A stretch of 64,000 bases of DNA from Savagea serpentis (GCF_015351395.1 NZ_JADKPV010000007.1:37921-101920); one strand, 5' to 3'; shown: positions 8,967-18,576, numbered from the stretch's first letter. Program-made: numbers and translations. Notes: a model not told the origin generated them from the letters alone.

Positions 8967-9939
8967 GAACTTGCAACAATATTTCCCGATTAAGGGCGGA
9001 ATTTTAGGTCGCACAGTGAACCACGTTAAAGCAGTAGACGATATTAGTTTCGAAGTGTTCGAAGGAGAAACAGTAAGTATCGTTGGAGAGTCAGGTTGTG
9101 GAAAGTCGACGACAGGTCGTGCGATTTTACGCTTGAACGAACCGACTGCAGGTAAAGTAACGTATGACGGCGTTGACTTAGCGAGTCTTTCAACGAAAGA
9201 AATGCGTAAGTATCGTAAAGATTTACAAATTATTTTCCAAGATCCGTACGCATCGATTAACCCGCGTCAAACGGTATCTGAAATTTTAATCGAAGCGATG
9301 GAAATTCAAAACGTCGTACCGAAAAAAGATCGTCGTGCCCGTGCGATTGAATTAATGAAAACTGTAGGTTTAAACGAACACCAAGCAGATCGTTATCCAC
9401 ATGAGTTCTCAGGTGGTCAGCGTCAGCGTGTCGGAATCGCTCGTGCTTTATCAGTGAATCCGAAATTAATTATCGCGGATGAAGCGGTATCAGCACTTGA
9501 CGTTTCGATTCAAGCTCAAGTGTTAAACTTATTGAAAAAGCTTCAAAAAGATTTTAAATTAACATACTTATTCATTTCGCATGACCTCGGTGTTGTACGC
9601 CACATATCCGACCGTGTCATCGTCATGTACTTAGGTAAAATTGTTGAAATCGGTGACCGAGTTTCGATTTTCGATAATCCGAAACATCCGTATACGAAGG
9701 CATTACTTTCTGCAATTCCTGTTCCGGATCCGACAGCTGAAAAGCATCATGTTCCGTTACAAGGAGATGTTCCTTCACCGATTAACCCGCCAACAGGATG
9801 CCGTTTCCATACGCGTTGTCCGTTTGCGCAAGAGCGTTGTCGTCAAGAAGAGCCAGTGCTCACACAACATGACGGCATGACAGAAGGACATACAGCAGCA
9901 TGTCACTTCGTCAATGATTTACAACCGAAAAGCATTTAA
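8938..9939 (+). CDS. oppF: Oligopeptide ABC transporter ATPase OppF
   Basis: A 333-residue second ATPase of the importer, with Walker A GESGCGKS (50-57), FQDPYASINP Q-loop, signature FSGGQRQRV, Walker B with IADEAVSALD, and the C-terminal GCRFHTRCP motif. The start is set at ATG 8938 because AAAGGAGG lies nine bases upstream; an upstream in-frame extension has no ribosome binding site. The start is inside the end of oppD. Last gene of the operon, followed by a strong terminator. Confidence 0.95.
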   Translation: MAKKELLKVENLQQYFPIKGGILGRTVNHVKAVDDISFEVFEGETVSIVGESGCGKSTTGRAILRLNEPTAGKVTYDGVDLASLSTKEMRKYRKDLQIIFQDPYASINPRQTVSEILIEAMEIQNVVPKKDRRARAIELMKTVGLNEHQADRYPHEFSGGQRQRVGIARALSVNPKLIIADEAVSALDVSIQAQVLNLLKKLQKDFKLTYLFISHDLGVVRHISDRVIVMYLGKIVEIGDRVSIFDNPKHPYTKALLSAIPVPDPTAEKHHVPLQGDVPSPINPPTGCRFHTRCPFAQERCRQEEPVLTQHDGMTEGHTAACHFVNDLQPKSI

Positions 9940-9946
9940 TAACAAT

Positions 9947-9987
9947 GCCCGTTCTCTTTAGCTTTATGAAAGAGACGGGTTTTTTTG
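9947..9987 (+). terminator. Terminator of oppCBDF
   Basis: CCCGTTCTCTTT pairs with AAAGAGACGGG and is followed by seven T. Confidence 0.9.
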
Positions 9988-10006
9988 AATAGAGAGGAGA
10001 TTTTAT

Positions 10007-10936
10007 ATGAGAGTGATCGATACGCATTGTGATGCGCTGTTGAAATTAGAAGAAGCGAACGGAACATTAGCTTTCAAAAATAGTCCAGAACTTGATGTCA
10101 ATTTGGAAAAACTTCAAAAAGGAAAGGTGAAAGTACAAGCATTTGCGATTTTCACCTATCCATCACTCAATACAGAACGCCAGTGGGAATCCATCATGAA
10201 TCAAGTATATTATTTTTACTATTCTGTGTTACCGAGCAGTCCGAAGCTCGTCCACATACGCGATTGGGCTCAACTTGATACATTGAAAGACGATGAAATT
10301 GGAGCGATGTTAACGTTAGAAGGAGTCGGAGGGCTAGGGAACGATTTAAAACGTTTAGCGATTTTAAAACAGCTCGGTATTATGATGCTCGGACTTACAT
10401 GGAATGATGCGAATTTAGCGGCAGATGGCATTTTAGAACCACGCAATGGGGGATTAACTACTTTAGGTAAGAAGATTGTAGCGTTCAACAATAAACATCA
10501 TATGATAACAGATGTGTCGCATTTGAGTGAACGAGGCTTTTGGGATGTGATCGAGCAAGCAGATTATATGATTGCGAGTCATTCCAATAGCCGTACAATT
10601 TGTCCACATGTGCGTAACTTAACGGATGAACAAATAGAAGCGATCATTAAAAAAGACGCGCTCATCCATCTCGTTTATTGTCCAGCATTTGTTGCAGAAA
10701 AAGAGCAAGTGACGATTGATGATTTATTAAAACATATCGATCATATCGCAAGTTTAGGGGGCATGTCGCACATCGGCTTAGGCTCTGATTTTGACGGAAT
10801 CGGACGTAAAGTGGAAAGATTAGAAGATGCGAGCATGACGATTCATTTAGTGGAGGCGTTATTAAAGCATTATTCAGAAGATGAAGTGAAAGGGATCACT
10901 TCTGAAAACTTTTTACGACGTATTCCGAGAACGTAA
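10007..10936 (+). CDS. Membrane-dipeptidase family (M19) zinc dipeptidase
   Basis: A 309-residue M19/renal-dipeptidase-like enzyme expected to hydrolyse dipeptides in the cytoplasm. It opens with VIDTHCD (His7 and Asp9, zinc ligands), then MLTLEGVGG (bridging Glu), TDVSHLSERG and ASHSNSR (His ligands), and SHIGLGSDFDG. It lies just downstream of the peptide importer but behind a terminator, so it is functionally related though separately expressed. AGAGGAG precedes the ATG. Substrate preference cannot be read from the sequence. Confidence 0.88.
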   Translation: MRVIDTHCDALLKLEEANGTLAFKNSPELDVNLEKLQKGKVKVQAFAIFTYPSLNTERQWESIMNQVYYFYYSVLPSSPKLVHIRDWAQLDTLKDDEIGAMLTLEGVGGLGNDLKRLAILKQLGIMMLGLTWNDANLAADGILEPRNGGLTTLGKKIVAFNNKHHMITDVSHLSERGFWDVIEQADYMIASHSNSRTICPHVRNLTDEQIEAIIKKDALIHLVYCPAFVAEKEQVTIDDLLKHIDHIASLGGMSHIGLGSDFDGIGRKVERLEDASMTIHLVEALLKHYSEDEVKGITSENFLRRIPRT

Positions 10937-10977
10937 AAAGAACCGTTTGCATTTTTATGCAGACGGTTCTTTTTTTA
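10936..10977. terminator. Bidirectional terminator between dipeptidase and SEC-C gene
   Basis: AAAAAGAACCGTTTGC and GCAGACGGTTCTTTTT flank an 8-base loop; it serves two converging genes. Confidence 0.85.
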
Positions 10978-11931
10978 TTTAGATTTCGCGTAAAATTGTT
11001 CGATTTCTTTTGCGTATTTTGCGAGAGAACTTGGCGATACATCGAAGTGTGCACCGAGTTCCGTCCACGTTGTTTCGTAATCGAGCAGTTGTTGTTCCAC
11101 TCCGAAACGGATAGCTCCTGCTGCAATTGCGACATCTTTCCGAGCATTCGGCTGTTTCGCTGCTAAATAGTCTTCTACAATTGTAACGAATGTTGGAGAT
11201 TCAATATGGTGTTCATTTAAAAATTGAATGGTTTTTGTTAAAACATTCGCTTCAAAATTTGTCCATTCATCGCCTGTAAATCCAGCTTCAATTAAATGTA
11301 AGAAAAATTGTAATGTCGCTTCTGCATTCCATTGTTCTGGCATTTCCCATTTCGCTAATACTTCGTCGAAGTCTGTCGGAATAAAAATAAGCGTTGAAAC
11401 AGCAAGCTGCTCATCATTCTCTTCTCCATTTGGTAATATAAATGTGTAAAAATTAGAATGAAGGGGAATCGGGCGATCGGTATCCAATGCGATCGTCACT
11501 CGTTCTCCTGTTTTAAAATGTTCAGCTACCATTTTATGTTCACTTGTTTCAACGACTTTTCCGACGAATCGTTGAGGATAGGTCCAGTCGTTTAATAATT
11601 GTTGTAGCATAGGGCGCAATACTTTTTGTCTTTGTTTTTCAATATAGCTTTCCCAAATCGATGGAGCGACATCGAAGAAATATTCGTCAAGGGCGATTGC
11701 TTCGATTAATTCAGTCATAAATCGCTCTTTCATTTGTTCTTTCCACTTGTTCACTAAGTCGATATATGGAGGGAGGTCAGGTCGCTCTGGATAAGCATAG
11801 TAGAAAGATTGCAAAAGCAACTCCATCTCTTCTTTTACAACTTCTTCCGCTGTAACGGCATGTTTGTTCATACAACATTTTTTATACTTTTTGCCACTGC
11901 CACAAAGGCATGGATCATTACGTCCAATCAT
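10975..11931 (-). CDS. SEC-C zinc-motif protein of unknown function
   Basis: A 318-residue protein beginning with a SEC-C zinc finger (IGRNDPCLCGSGKKYKKCC, metal ligands Cys8, Cys10, Cys19, Cys20), the motif found at the C-terminus of SecA and in many stand-alone proteins. The rest is a helical, acidic region I do not recognise. The start is set at the internal ATG with AAGGAAG eight bases upstream; a longer frame to 11997 adds 22 residues without homology or a ribosome binding site. It is a single-gene unit on the minus strand. Confidence 0.75.
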   Translation of the reverse strand: MIGRNDPCLCGSGKKYKKCCMNKHAVTAEEVVKEEMELLLQSFYYAYPERPDLPPYIDLVNKWKEQMKERFMTELIEAIALDEYFFDVAPSIWESYIEKQRQKVLRPMLQQLLNDWTYPQRFVGKVVETSEHKMVAEHFKTGERVTIALDTDRPIPLHSNFYTFILPNGEENDEQLAVSTLIFIPTDFDEVLAKWEMPEQWNAEATLQFFLHLIEAGFTGDEWTNFEANVLTKTIQFLNEHHIESPTFVTIVEDYLAAKQPNARKDVAIAAGAIRFGVEQQLLDYETTWTELGAHFDVSPSSLAKYAKEIEQFYAKSK

Positions 11932-12005
11932 GAAAAACACTTCCTTGTCAAAAATAAAATACTTTTTCATCATAACATGAGAAAGCGTGTTCGACAATTT
12001 CGAAC

Positions 12006-12032
12006 AAAAAAACGACGCCCGTGACGTCGTTT
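12006..12032 (-). terminator. Terminator of the yitS-yitU unit
   Basis: AAACGACG/CGTCGTTT stem with an A-run on the plus strand at its left, giving U-rich RNA in the minus direction. Confidence 0.8.
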
Positions 12033-12038
12033 GAATAT

Positions 12039-12884
12039 TTATTTTTTTACATAGAAGAGAGCGACTGTGCCTGGGCCGGTATGGGAAGCGATAGTTGCGC
12101 CGATGATTTCAATTTGAAACTCTTTTGGAGAAGCGACTTCTTCAATTTTTTGTTTTAATTGTTCGGCAAGTTGTAAATCATCGCCGTGACTAATACCGAT
12201 CACTTGGTCTTCTAAAGGTGCTGCTGTTTCTAACATGAGCTCGACCATGCGATTAAGTAATTTTTTCTTCCCGCGAATTTTCTCGAGTGGTACGAGAAAT
12301 CCATCGTCGACATGTAGAAGAGGCTTGATATTTAATAATCCACCGACAAATGCGCTCGCTTTTGAAACGCGCCCGCCTGCTGCTAAATAATCGAGATCAT
12401 CTACGGTAAATAAGTGCCCCATTTTATCACTGCGTTCTTGAACGAGTGTAATGATTTCTTCAAAGGACTTGCCGGCATCTCGTAATTCTGCTGCATATCG
12501 AACGATCAGTCCATATCCGAGTGAAGCAGCTTTCGTATCAATGATGGTTAAATTGAGTTCAGGATAATCTTCAAGTACTTGTTGCTTCGCCATTTCTGCT
12601 GTTGCGTATGTGCCTGATAAATTCGAAGAGAAAGCGACGTAAATACCCGCTTCGCCACTTTGCGCAAGTTCAGTCCATAATGTAATCAACTGTTCTAAAG
12701 AAGCTTGTGCCGTCGTTGGACGCTCGCCAGCACGAATCGTATCATATACGCGGAGTGGTTCAATCTGCAATAAATCCTCATATGTTTGTCCGTCGATAAT
12801 GACTTTTAAAGGGATGAGTTCAATATGATGTTGTTGAAAATAGGAAAGAGGTAAATCTGAGGCGCTATCTGCAAAAATTTTCAT
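12039..12884 (-). CDS. yitS: DegV family fatty-acid-binding protein (YitS-like)
   Basis: A 281-residue DegV-domain protein (KIFADSASDLPLSYF, TAQASLEQL, FSSNLSGTYATA, GLLNIKPLLHVDDG). Members bind a fatty acid and, as FakB proteins, can present it to the FakA kinase; whether this copy does so is inferred only from the family. It lies 12 bases downstream of the yitU-like gene in the same orientation, with AAGGGAGG before the ATG, so the two are probably cotranscribed. The order matches yitS-yitU in B. subtilis. Confidence 0.85.
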   Translation of the reverse strand: MKIFADSASDLPLSYFQQHHIELIPLKVIIDGQTYEDLLQIEPLRVYDTIRAGERPTTAQASLEQLITLWTELAQSGEAGIYVAFSSNLSGTYATAEMAKQQVLEDYPELNLTIIDTKAASLGYGLIVRYAAELRDAGKSFEEIITLVQERSDKMGHLFTVDDLDYLAAGGRVSKASAFVGGLLNIKPLLHVDDGFLVPLEKIRGKKKLLNRMVELMLETAAPLEDQVIGISHGDDLQLAEQLKQKIEEVASPKEFQIEIIGATIASHTGPGTVALFYVKK

Positions 12885-12896
12885 CGTTTTCCCTCC

Positions 12897-13703
12897 TTAT
12901 AACTGTAAATAATCTTTTAAAAATTTACCGATACCATCTTCGTCATTTGTATCCGTAATGACATTCGCAATCTTTTTTAAATCATCAATCGCATTGCCCA
13001 TTGCAACACCCACTCCAGCATAGTCAATCATTTCTAAGTCATTGGACTCGTCTCCAAATGCGATGACACGCTCTTGTGGGATGTTATATACTTCCGTGAT
13101 CGGTTGAATACCATATGCTTTATTCACTTCTTTGTTGACGAGTTCTAAAATATGAAACGGGGGCCCCCACTCATGATAATAAAGCGCATCGACATGTTCT
13201 GCCATGACGGCCTGCCTTAATGATTCGACATCGCTTCCATTTGCTTGTAGCAATAGGCTTGTTGCGCCTGTAGCGAGTGACTCGCGAATGCTTCCATGAA
13301 CCATATGGGGTTCGCCAAAGTTAAAAATTGGCATTAAGTCTGAATCATACTGTTCAATATACACATCATCTTTCACTTCAGCGACGATGTTTTTTACGCC
13401 ATGTCGTTCTGCAATATCGAGTAAGTTATGCACTTTTTCTAAAGGAAGTGGTGTGTGTCGTACTTCCCATTCAGGAATGAGTGGATGGTGTACATAAGCT
13501 CCATTAAAATTGACGATTGGTGTCGATAGGCGCAATTCATTGTAATAAAGAACGCTTGCGCGGAATGGACGTCCTGTCGCAATCATCACTTCATGTCCTG
13601 CCGCCATGGCGAGTTCTAACTGTATTTTTGTATAAGGAGAAATGACTTTCTCGCTCGTGAGTAACGTGCCATCTAAATCGAGCACGATTAAATGTTTATC
13701 CAT
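12897..13703 (-). CDS. yitU: Cof-type HAD phosphatase (YitU-like)
   Basis: A 268-residue HAD-superfamily IIB phosphatase. The nucleophile motif VLDLDGTLL has Asp9 and Asp11, motif II is MIATGRP, and the C-terminal motif IAFGDESNDLEMIDYAGVGVAMGNA is the typical Cof ending. B. subtilis YitU is known to dephosphorylate the flavin precursor 5-amino-6-ribitylamino-pyrimidinedione phosphate; that role is inferred here by similarity and by the conserved yitS/U/V/W neighbourhood. Confidence 0.87.
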   Translation of the reverse strand: MDKHLIVLDLDGTLLTSEKVISPYTKIQLELAMAAGHEVMIATGRPFRASVLYYNELRLSTPIVNFNGAYVHHPLIPEWEVRHTPLPLEKVHNLLDIAERHGVKNIVAEVKDDVYIEQYDSDLMPIFNFGEPHMVHGSIRESLATGATSLLLQANGSDVESLRQAVMAEHVDALYYHEWGPPFHILELVNKEVNKAYGIQPITEVYNIPQERVIAFGDESNDLEMIDYAGVGVAMGNAIDDLKKIANVITDTNDEDGIGKFLKDYLQL

Positions 13704-13819
13704 AAATCCGATGCCTCTCTTTCTTTGTTTAGTCTAACTTGAAAGCATGGAGCTCGTCAAAGAATTATCGTTCAATCAATGTTATAATACGATAAAGATT
13801 CGAGGAGAGGGTGGATATT

Positions 13820-14614
13820 GTGATTCAAATTGAACATCGTAACATCGAACAAATCCCAACATTAATCGTCGAAAAAGAAGAGTGGAAAGGGAAACCACAT
13901 CCGACCGTCATTTTTTTGCACGGTTTTCAAAGTGGGAAAGAACATAATTTACACTATGCGTATAACTTAGTGAATCATGGAGTGCGCGTCGTTTTACCAG
14001 ATGCCTATTTGCATGGAGAACGTGATGATTCCGCAGATTTTGCCCGTATGAGCGCAAATTTTTGGAAAATCGTTTTAACGTCGATTCAAGAGTTGAAACA
14101 AATTTATCACGTTTTAAAAGAAGAAGATTTATTAATTGAAGGAAAAGTAGGAGTTGGCGGTACGTCGATGGGGGCCATAACGACTTACGGAGCACTCGCT
14201 TCTTATTCATGGATCGATGTAGCCGTAGCGATGATGGGAAATGCGCATTACGAATTGTTAGCACAAGGGCAACTTGATTATTTCAAGAAGAAAGGTTTAC
14301 AGTTACCGGTAGATCAAGCGGTCATTGATGAGCTCTTTCAGATGTTGGAACGCGTTGACTTATCGAAGCATTTGGACCGACTTAATGGACGACCTTTATT
14401 TATTTGGCATGGTGAGCAAGACGGGATTGTACCGTTTAGCTTAACGGAATTGCTCATGAAAGAAATTACTCCTCTTTATGAAGGAACTTCTCATTTAATG
14501 TTTATGCGAGATGAAGAAGCAGGACATGCTGTGCCGAGACCAGCGATGCTGAAAAGTACGGAATGGTTCGGCCATTACCTTCAAGAAGCAGACGAGTTGC
14601 GAAACGAGAAGTGA
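13820..14614 (+). CDS. yitV: Alpha/beta-hydrolase esterase (YitV-like)
   Basis: A 264-residue alpha/beta hydrolase with oxyanion-side HGFQSGKEHN, nucleophile elbow GGTSMGA, and late acid/His region (WHGEQDGIVPF; EAGHAVPRP). The GTG at 13820 is preferred, giving an N-terminus MIQIEHRN like B. subtilis YitV; the upstream GTG at 13811 is too close to the GAGGAGAGG site. It diverges from yitU and is followed by the yitW-like gene. Natural substrate unknown. Confidence 0.83.
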   Translation: MIQIEHRNIEQIPTLIVEKEEWKGKPHPTVIFLHGFQSGKEHNLHYAYNLVNHGVRVVLPDAYLHGERDDSADFARMSANFWKIVLTSIQELKQIYHVLKEEDLLIEGKVGVGGTSMGAITTYGALASYSWIDVAVAMMGNAHYELLAQGQLDYFKKKGLQLPVDQAVIDELFQMLERVDLSKHLDRLNGRPLFIWHGEQDGIVPFSLTELLMKEITPLYEGTSHLMFMRDEEAGHAVPRPAMLKSTEWFGHYLQEADELRNEK

Positions 14615-14655
14615 CTTGCTATGATGAATGAAACAGTGAAAGGGGCGAAAAAAAC

Positions 14656-14967
14656 ATGGATGAAGAGATGAAAGGGAGCATGCTCGGGGCACTCGAGAAT
14701 GTCATTGACCCAGAGCTTGGAATCGATATCGTCAACTTAGGATTAATTTACGATGTAGCGTTAGATGAGGAAGGTTTAGCGACTGTCACCATGACGTTAA
14801 CATCGATGGGATGTCCGATGGGGCCACAAATCGTCGGCAATATTAAGCAGGAATTATTCGAGCTTCCGGAAGTGAAAGAAGTAGAAGTAGACGTCGTCTG
14901 GAGCCCACCATGGTCGAAAGACATGATGTCACGCTATGCTAAAATGGCGCTCGGTGTACACGGATAA
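14656..14967 (+). CDS. yitW: MIP18/DUF59 iron-sulfur assembly protein (YitW-like)
   Basis: A 103-residue MIP18-family protein (ALENVIDPELGIDIVNLGLIYD, SMGCPMGPQI, WSPPWSKDMMS), related to SufT/PaaD and implicated in iron-sulfur cluster assembly. The single Cys in TSMGCPMG is the conserved one. It follows yitV at 41 bases and ends at a clear terminator. Confidence in the family is high; the client proteins are unknown. Confidence 0.88.
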   Translation: MDEEMKGSMLGALENVIDPELGIDIVNLGLIYDVALDEEGLATVTMTLTSMGCPMGPQIVGNIKQELFELPEVKEVEVDVVWSPPWSKDMMSRYAKMALGVHG

Positions 14968-14973
14968 GCACTC

Positions 14974-15004
14974 AATCACGCAAATAATTTGCGTGATTTT
15001 TTAT
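14974..15004 (+). terminator. Terminator of yitV-yitW
   Basis: AATCACGCAAA/TTTGCGTGATT stem followed by T-run. Confidence 0.88.
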
Positions 15005-15025
15005 TGGAAAAAGTAAGCATTTCAG

Positions 15026-15054
15026 TTGAAATGGGGTATAAAACATTGTATATT
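15026..15054 (+). promoter_or_regulatory. Sigma-A promoter of clpB
   Basis: TTGAAA (15026-15031), 17-bp spacer, TATATT (15049-15054), directly upstream of the CtsR repeats. Confidence 0.75.
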
Positions 15055-15060
15055 AGTATT

Positions 15061-15087
15061 AGTCAAAGAAAGTCAAAGTCAGTCAAA
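15061..15087 (+). promoter_or_regulatory. CtsR operator: three tandem heptads
   Basis: AGTCAAA occurs three times at 15061, 15071 and 15081, each separated by three bases. The known CtsR operator is two such RGTCAAA heptads with a three-base gap, so this site could hold more than one dimer register. It lies just after the -10 box, where bound CtsR would block transcription until heat or protein stress. Confidence 0.9.
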
Positions 15088-15109
15088 ATACTAAAAAGAG
15101 GTGCATCAT

Positions 15110-17245
15110 ATGAGAATGGGAAATATGCAACAAGAAGATCAACGTCCACCGTTAGAGCAGTTCGGTCGCAATTTAATCGATGCGGTTAAAAGTGGGAAGA
15201 TGGACCCAGTCATCGGTCGAGATGAAGAGATTCGTAATGTTATCCGTATTTTATCTCGTAAAACGAAAAATAACCCTGTATTGATTGGGGAACCAGGTGT
15301 CGGGAAAACGGCGATTGTGGAAGGACTCGCTCAACGAATCGTGAAAGGTGACGTACCAGAAGGGTTAAAAGAAAAAATGATTTATGAACTCGATATGAGT
15401 GCTTTAATTGCCGGTGCGAAATATCAAGGGGAATTCGAAGAACGACTAAAAGGCGTATTAAAACAAGTGAAAGAAAGCGATGGACAAATTATTATGTTCA
15501 TTGACGAGCTTCATACGATTGTCGGAGCAGGGCGTTCAAGCGGTGCGATGGATGCGGGGAATATGTTGAAGCCGATGCTCGCACGCGGAGAACTATACTG
15601 TATCGGAGCGACAACGCTCGATGAGTATCGCCAATATATCGAAAAAGATCCAGCGTTAGAACGTCGCTTCCAACAAGTGATGGTGCGTGAACCGTCCGTT
15701 GAAGATACGGTTTCTATTTTACGCGGTTTGAAAGAACGTTTCGAACTTCACCATGGAGTTCGCATTCATGACCGTGCAATTGTAGCAGCGGCAGCATTAT
15801 CGGACCGTTACTTAACAGAACGTTTTATGCCAGATAAAGCGATTGATTTAATCGATGAAGCGAGCGCGATGATTCGTACTGAAATTGATTCGATGCCACA
15901 AGAGCTCGATGCGGTCACACGTCGCATATTACAACTTGAAATTGAAGAACAAGCTTTAATGAAAGAGACAGACGATGTGAGTAAGCAACGACTTGAAGCA
16001 CTGAGAGAAGAGCTTCAGCAGTTAAAAGATTCATCTGCTGATATGAGAGCGCAATGGGAAAAAGAAAAAGAAGCGATTCAACAAGTGCAAGCGAAACGAG
16101 AACAACTCGATGCGTATCGTCGAGAGCTTGAAGAAGCAGAAGGCCAGTTCGATTTAAATAAAGCGGCAGAACTCCGTCACGGAAAAATTCCAGCACTCGA
16201 AAAAGAGTTGCGGGCAATTGAAGAAGAGATTGAGACACATGGCGATGAACGTTTGCTTCGTGAAGAAGTGACAGAAGAGGAAGTCGCAACGATTGTCGCG
16301 CGTTGGACAGGCATTCCTGTGACAAAACTCGTCGAAGGAGAACGTGAAAAATTACTCCGCCTTGGCGATACATTGAAAGACCGTGTCATCGGTCAAGATG
16401 AAGCGGTTCGTCTCGTTACAGAAGCGGTATGGCGCGCACGAAGCGGCATTAAAGATCCGAATAAACCGATTGGCTCATTTTTATTCCTCGGACCGACCGG
16501 TGTTGGGAAAACAGAACTTGCGAAAACACTCGCTGAAACATTATTTGATTCGGAAGATCATTTCGTTCGAATCGATATGAGTGAATATATGGAGAAACAT
16601 AGTGTATCACGTCTCGTCGGAGCGCCTCCAGGATATGTAGGGTATGAAGAAGGTGGCCAATTGACGGAAGCAGTTCGACGCAATCCGTATTCGGTTATTT
16701 TACTCGACGAAATTGAAAAAGCGCATCCTGATGTTTCGAACATTTTACTTCAAGCGTTAGATGATGGTCGCATTACCGATAGTCAAGGTCGCACAGTCAA
16801 TTTCACAAATACTGTCATCATCATGACGTCCAATATCGGTTCTCACCTTTTGTTGGAACATGCAGGTGAAGAAAATCATGCACTTGAAGATATTATGATG
16901 ACAGAACTCCGTCAATATTTCCGTCCAGAATTGTTGAACCGTATGGATGATATCGTTCTGTTCCACGCATTATCAGGAAAAACATTCAACTTAATTGCGA
17001 AAAAGATGTTACACGATTTAGAAGTTCGTTTACTCGAACAGCAAATCGATTTGCAATATGAAGAAGAGGTAATTGACTGGATCGTCGCACACGGTACAGA
17101 CGCTCAATTTGGAGCCCGTCCGCTTAAACGATTCATACAACGTCATATTGAAACAGCCGTTGCACGCCACATTATCGCAAGACAAGTAGGCGAAGATGGC
17201 GTCATTCGATTATCGATTGAAGAGGACAAACTTCAATTAAATTAA
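15110..17245 (+). CDS. clpB: ClpB-type AAA+ disaggregase lacking the N-domain
   Basis: A 711-residue Hsp100 chaperone. It has first Walker A GEPGVGKT (60-67), a ClpB-type first AAA module ([19 protein letters not shown]), a full coiled-coil middle domain (roughly 265-375), a second AAA module with GPTGVGKTE near 461 and the [13 protein letters not shown] pore loop, and a C-terminal small domain. ClpB is usually about 860 residues; the missing part is exactly the N-terminal double-repeat domain. No IGF/LGF ClpP-binding loop was noticed, consistent with a disaggregase rather than a protease partner. The start is ATG 15110 with AAAGAGGTG six bases upstream. CtsR control is evident upstream. Confidence 0.9.
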   Translation: MRMGNMQQEDQRPPLEQFGRNLIDAVKSGKMDPVIGRDEEIRNVIRILSRKTKNNPVLIGEPGVGKTAIVEGLAQRIVKGDVPEGLKEKMIYELDMSALIAGAKYQGEFEERLKGVLKQVKESDGQIIMFIDELHTIVGAGRSSGAMDAGNMLKPMLARGELYCIGATTLDEYRQYIEKDPALERRFQQVMVREPSVEDTVSILRGLKERFELHHGVRIHDRAIVAAAALSDRYLTERFMPDKAIDLIDEASAMIRTEIDSMPQELDAVTRRILQLEIEEQALMKETDDVSKQRLEALREELQQLKDSSADMRAQWEKEKEAIQQVQAKREQLDAYRRELEEAEGQFDLNKAAELRHGKIPALEKELRAIEEEIETHGDERLLREEVTEEEVATIVARWTGIPVTKLVEGEREKLLRLGDTLKDRVIGQDEAVRLVTEAVWRARSGIKDPNKPIGSFLFLGPTGVGKTELAKTLAETLFDSEDHFVRIDMSEYMEKHSVSRLVGAPPGYVGYEEGGQLTEAVRRNPYSVILLDEIEKAHPDVSNILLQALDDGRITDSQGRTVNFTNTVIIMTSNIGSHLLLEHAGEENHALEDIMMTELRQYFRPELLNRMDDIVLFHALSGKTFNLIAKKMLHDLEVRLLEQQIDLQYEEEVIDWIVAHGTDAQFGARPLKRFIQRHIETAVARHIIARQVGEDGVIRLSIEEDKLQLN

Positions 17246-17251
17246 GAAAAG

Positions 17252-17291
17252 AAAAAACACATTCTCGAGCTTATTCGAGAATGTGTTTTTT
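17252..17291. terminator. Terminator between clpB and yjzD
   Basis: A perfect AAAAAACACATTCTCGA inverted repeat with a 6-base loop serves both converging genes. Confidence 0.92.
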
Positions 17292-17481
17292 AATAGTCTG
17301 GTGTAGATTCGTTCGGGATTACTGCAGCGAGAACGAAAACTAAAATAGCGAGAGCTGCCGCCGGAACGTAACCTGCCTCTAATACGAAATCAACCGCTTT
17401 GATCGAGCTAGCGAGATAGTTTACGACAGTGACGAGTAAAAACGCCCAGACAAATGTCATAATGAAGCGCATTTCATTCAC
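17290..17481 (-). CDS. yjzD: Small membrane protein, DUF2929/YjzD-like
   Basis: A 63-residue protein with two hydrophobic helices (MRFIMTFVWAFLLVTVVNYL and AALAILVFVLAAVI). It resembles the DUF2929 small membrane proteins found next to fabH in Bacillus. AGGTGAATG provides its ribosome binding site. Function unknown. It is divergent from fabH. Confidence 0.65.
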   Translation of the reverse strand: MNEMRFIMTFVWAFLLVTVVNYLASSIKAVDFVLEAGYVPAAALAILVFVLAAVIPNESTPDY

Positions 17482-17547
17482 CTCTTCAATTTATTTCTAA
17501 TCTATCATATCACAACTACTACATATAGAAAATAAAAATAATAAATG

Positions 17548-17592
17548 TTGAAAATTTTTCACTTTTCCTTTATTATTAACACCAGCTACTAA
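17548..17592 (+). promoter_or_regulatory. fabHF promoter with FapR-like operator
   Basis: TTGAAA (17548-17553), 17-bp spacer and TATTAT (17571-17576) are followed at once by TTAACACCAGCTACTAA (17576-17592), a 17-bp imperfect palindrome that resembles the FapR site of Bacillus fatty-acid genes. FapR releases DNA when malonyl-CoA rises. The position over the start point fits repression. Confidence 0.6.
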
Positions 17593-17620
17593 TAATAGAT
17601 GATAAAAGGTGGAGAACATC

Positions 17621-18556
17621 ATGGGAGTAGGTATTCTTGGCGTCGGTAAAAGTGTGCCAGCCAACGTAATGACGAACTTTGATTTAGAAAAATTAATGGA
17701 TACATCAGATGAGTGGATTCGCACGCGCACAGGGATTGAAGAGCGTCGTATCGCTCCAGATGATATCGATACATCACATATGGCGACAGAAGCAGCAGAA
17801 GAAGCAGTGCGCAACGCAGGCATTTCACCCGAGCAAATCGGATTAATTCTCGTAGCGACTGTAACACCAGATCAACGTTTTCCGGCGGTTTCAACGATGG
17901 TGCAAGACCGTATCGGTGCAACAAATGCAGCAGCGATGGATATTTCAGCAGCTTGTGCTGGATTTATGTATGGAATCGTCACGGGCCAACAATTCATCGA
18001 AGCGGGCATGTATGACTATGTACTTGTAATCGGCGTTGAAAAATTGTCGAAGTTTCTCGATTGGAATGACCGCAATACAGCCGTGTTATTTGGAGATGGT
18101 GGCGGTGCTGTCGTTCTCGGTAAAGTAAGTGAAGGACGCGGTATTTTATCGTCTGAGCTCGGAGCGGATGGAAGTGGCGGAAAGCATTTAGAACACGACG
18201 GAACCCATATTCAAATGAATGGTCGTGAAGTATTTAAATTTGCGGTTCGTCAAATGGGCGAGTCGGCGGTTTCTGTCACTGAAAAAGCGGGGCTTACGAC
18301 GGAAGATGTGGACTATTTAATTCCACACCAAGCGAATACACGCATTATGGACGCTTCACGTCAACGTCTCGGGTTACCAGAAGAAAAAGTATCAAAAACG
18401 ATTCATAAATATGGCAATACTTCAGCAGGATCGATTCCGTTATCGCTTTACGATGATTTACAAGATGGTAAAGTGAAAGATGACGATGTCATTGTACTAG
18501 TTGGATTTGGAGGAGGGCTCACTTGGGGAGCGCTCTGTATAAAATGGGGTAAGTAA
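17621..18556 (+). CDS. fabH: 3-oxoacyl-ACP synthase III
   Basis: A 311-residue FabH, which starts fatty-acid synthesis by condensing an acyl-CoA primer with malonyl-ACP. The catalytic triad is visible: Cys112 in SAACAGF, His in PHQANTRI, Asn in [11 protein letters not shown]. The ATG at 17621 is used because AAAGGTGGAG lies eight bases upstream; the upstream GTG is inside that site. Followed by fabF after 20 bases. Confidence 0.95.
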   Translation: MGVGILGVGKSVPANVMTNFDLEKLMDTSDEWIRTRTGIEERRIAPDDIDTSHMATEAAEEAVRNAGISPEQIGLILVATVTPDQRFPAVSTMVQDRIGATNAAAMDISAACAGFMYGIVTGQQFIEAGMYDYVLVIGVEKLSKFLDWNDRNTAVLFGDGGGAVVLGKVSEGRGILSSELGADGSGGKHLEHDGTHIQMNGREVFKFAVRQMGESAVSVTEKAGLTTEDVDYLIPHQANTRIMDASRQRLGLPEEKVSKTIHKYGNTSAGSIPLSLYDDLQDGKVKDDDVIVLVGFGGGLTWGALCIKWGK

Positions 18557-18576
18557 GAACAGAAAGGATGATTGAA

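Noticed and set aside
15101..15109. Upstream GTG start for clpB
   Set aside because: The GTG is part of the AAAGAGGTG ribosome binding site; ATG 15110 fits the spacing.
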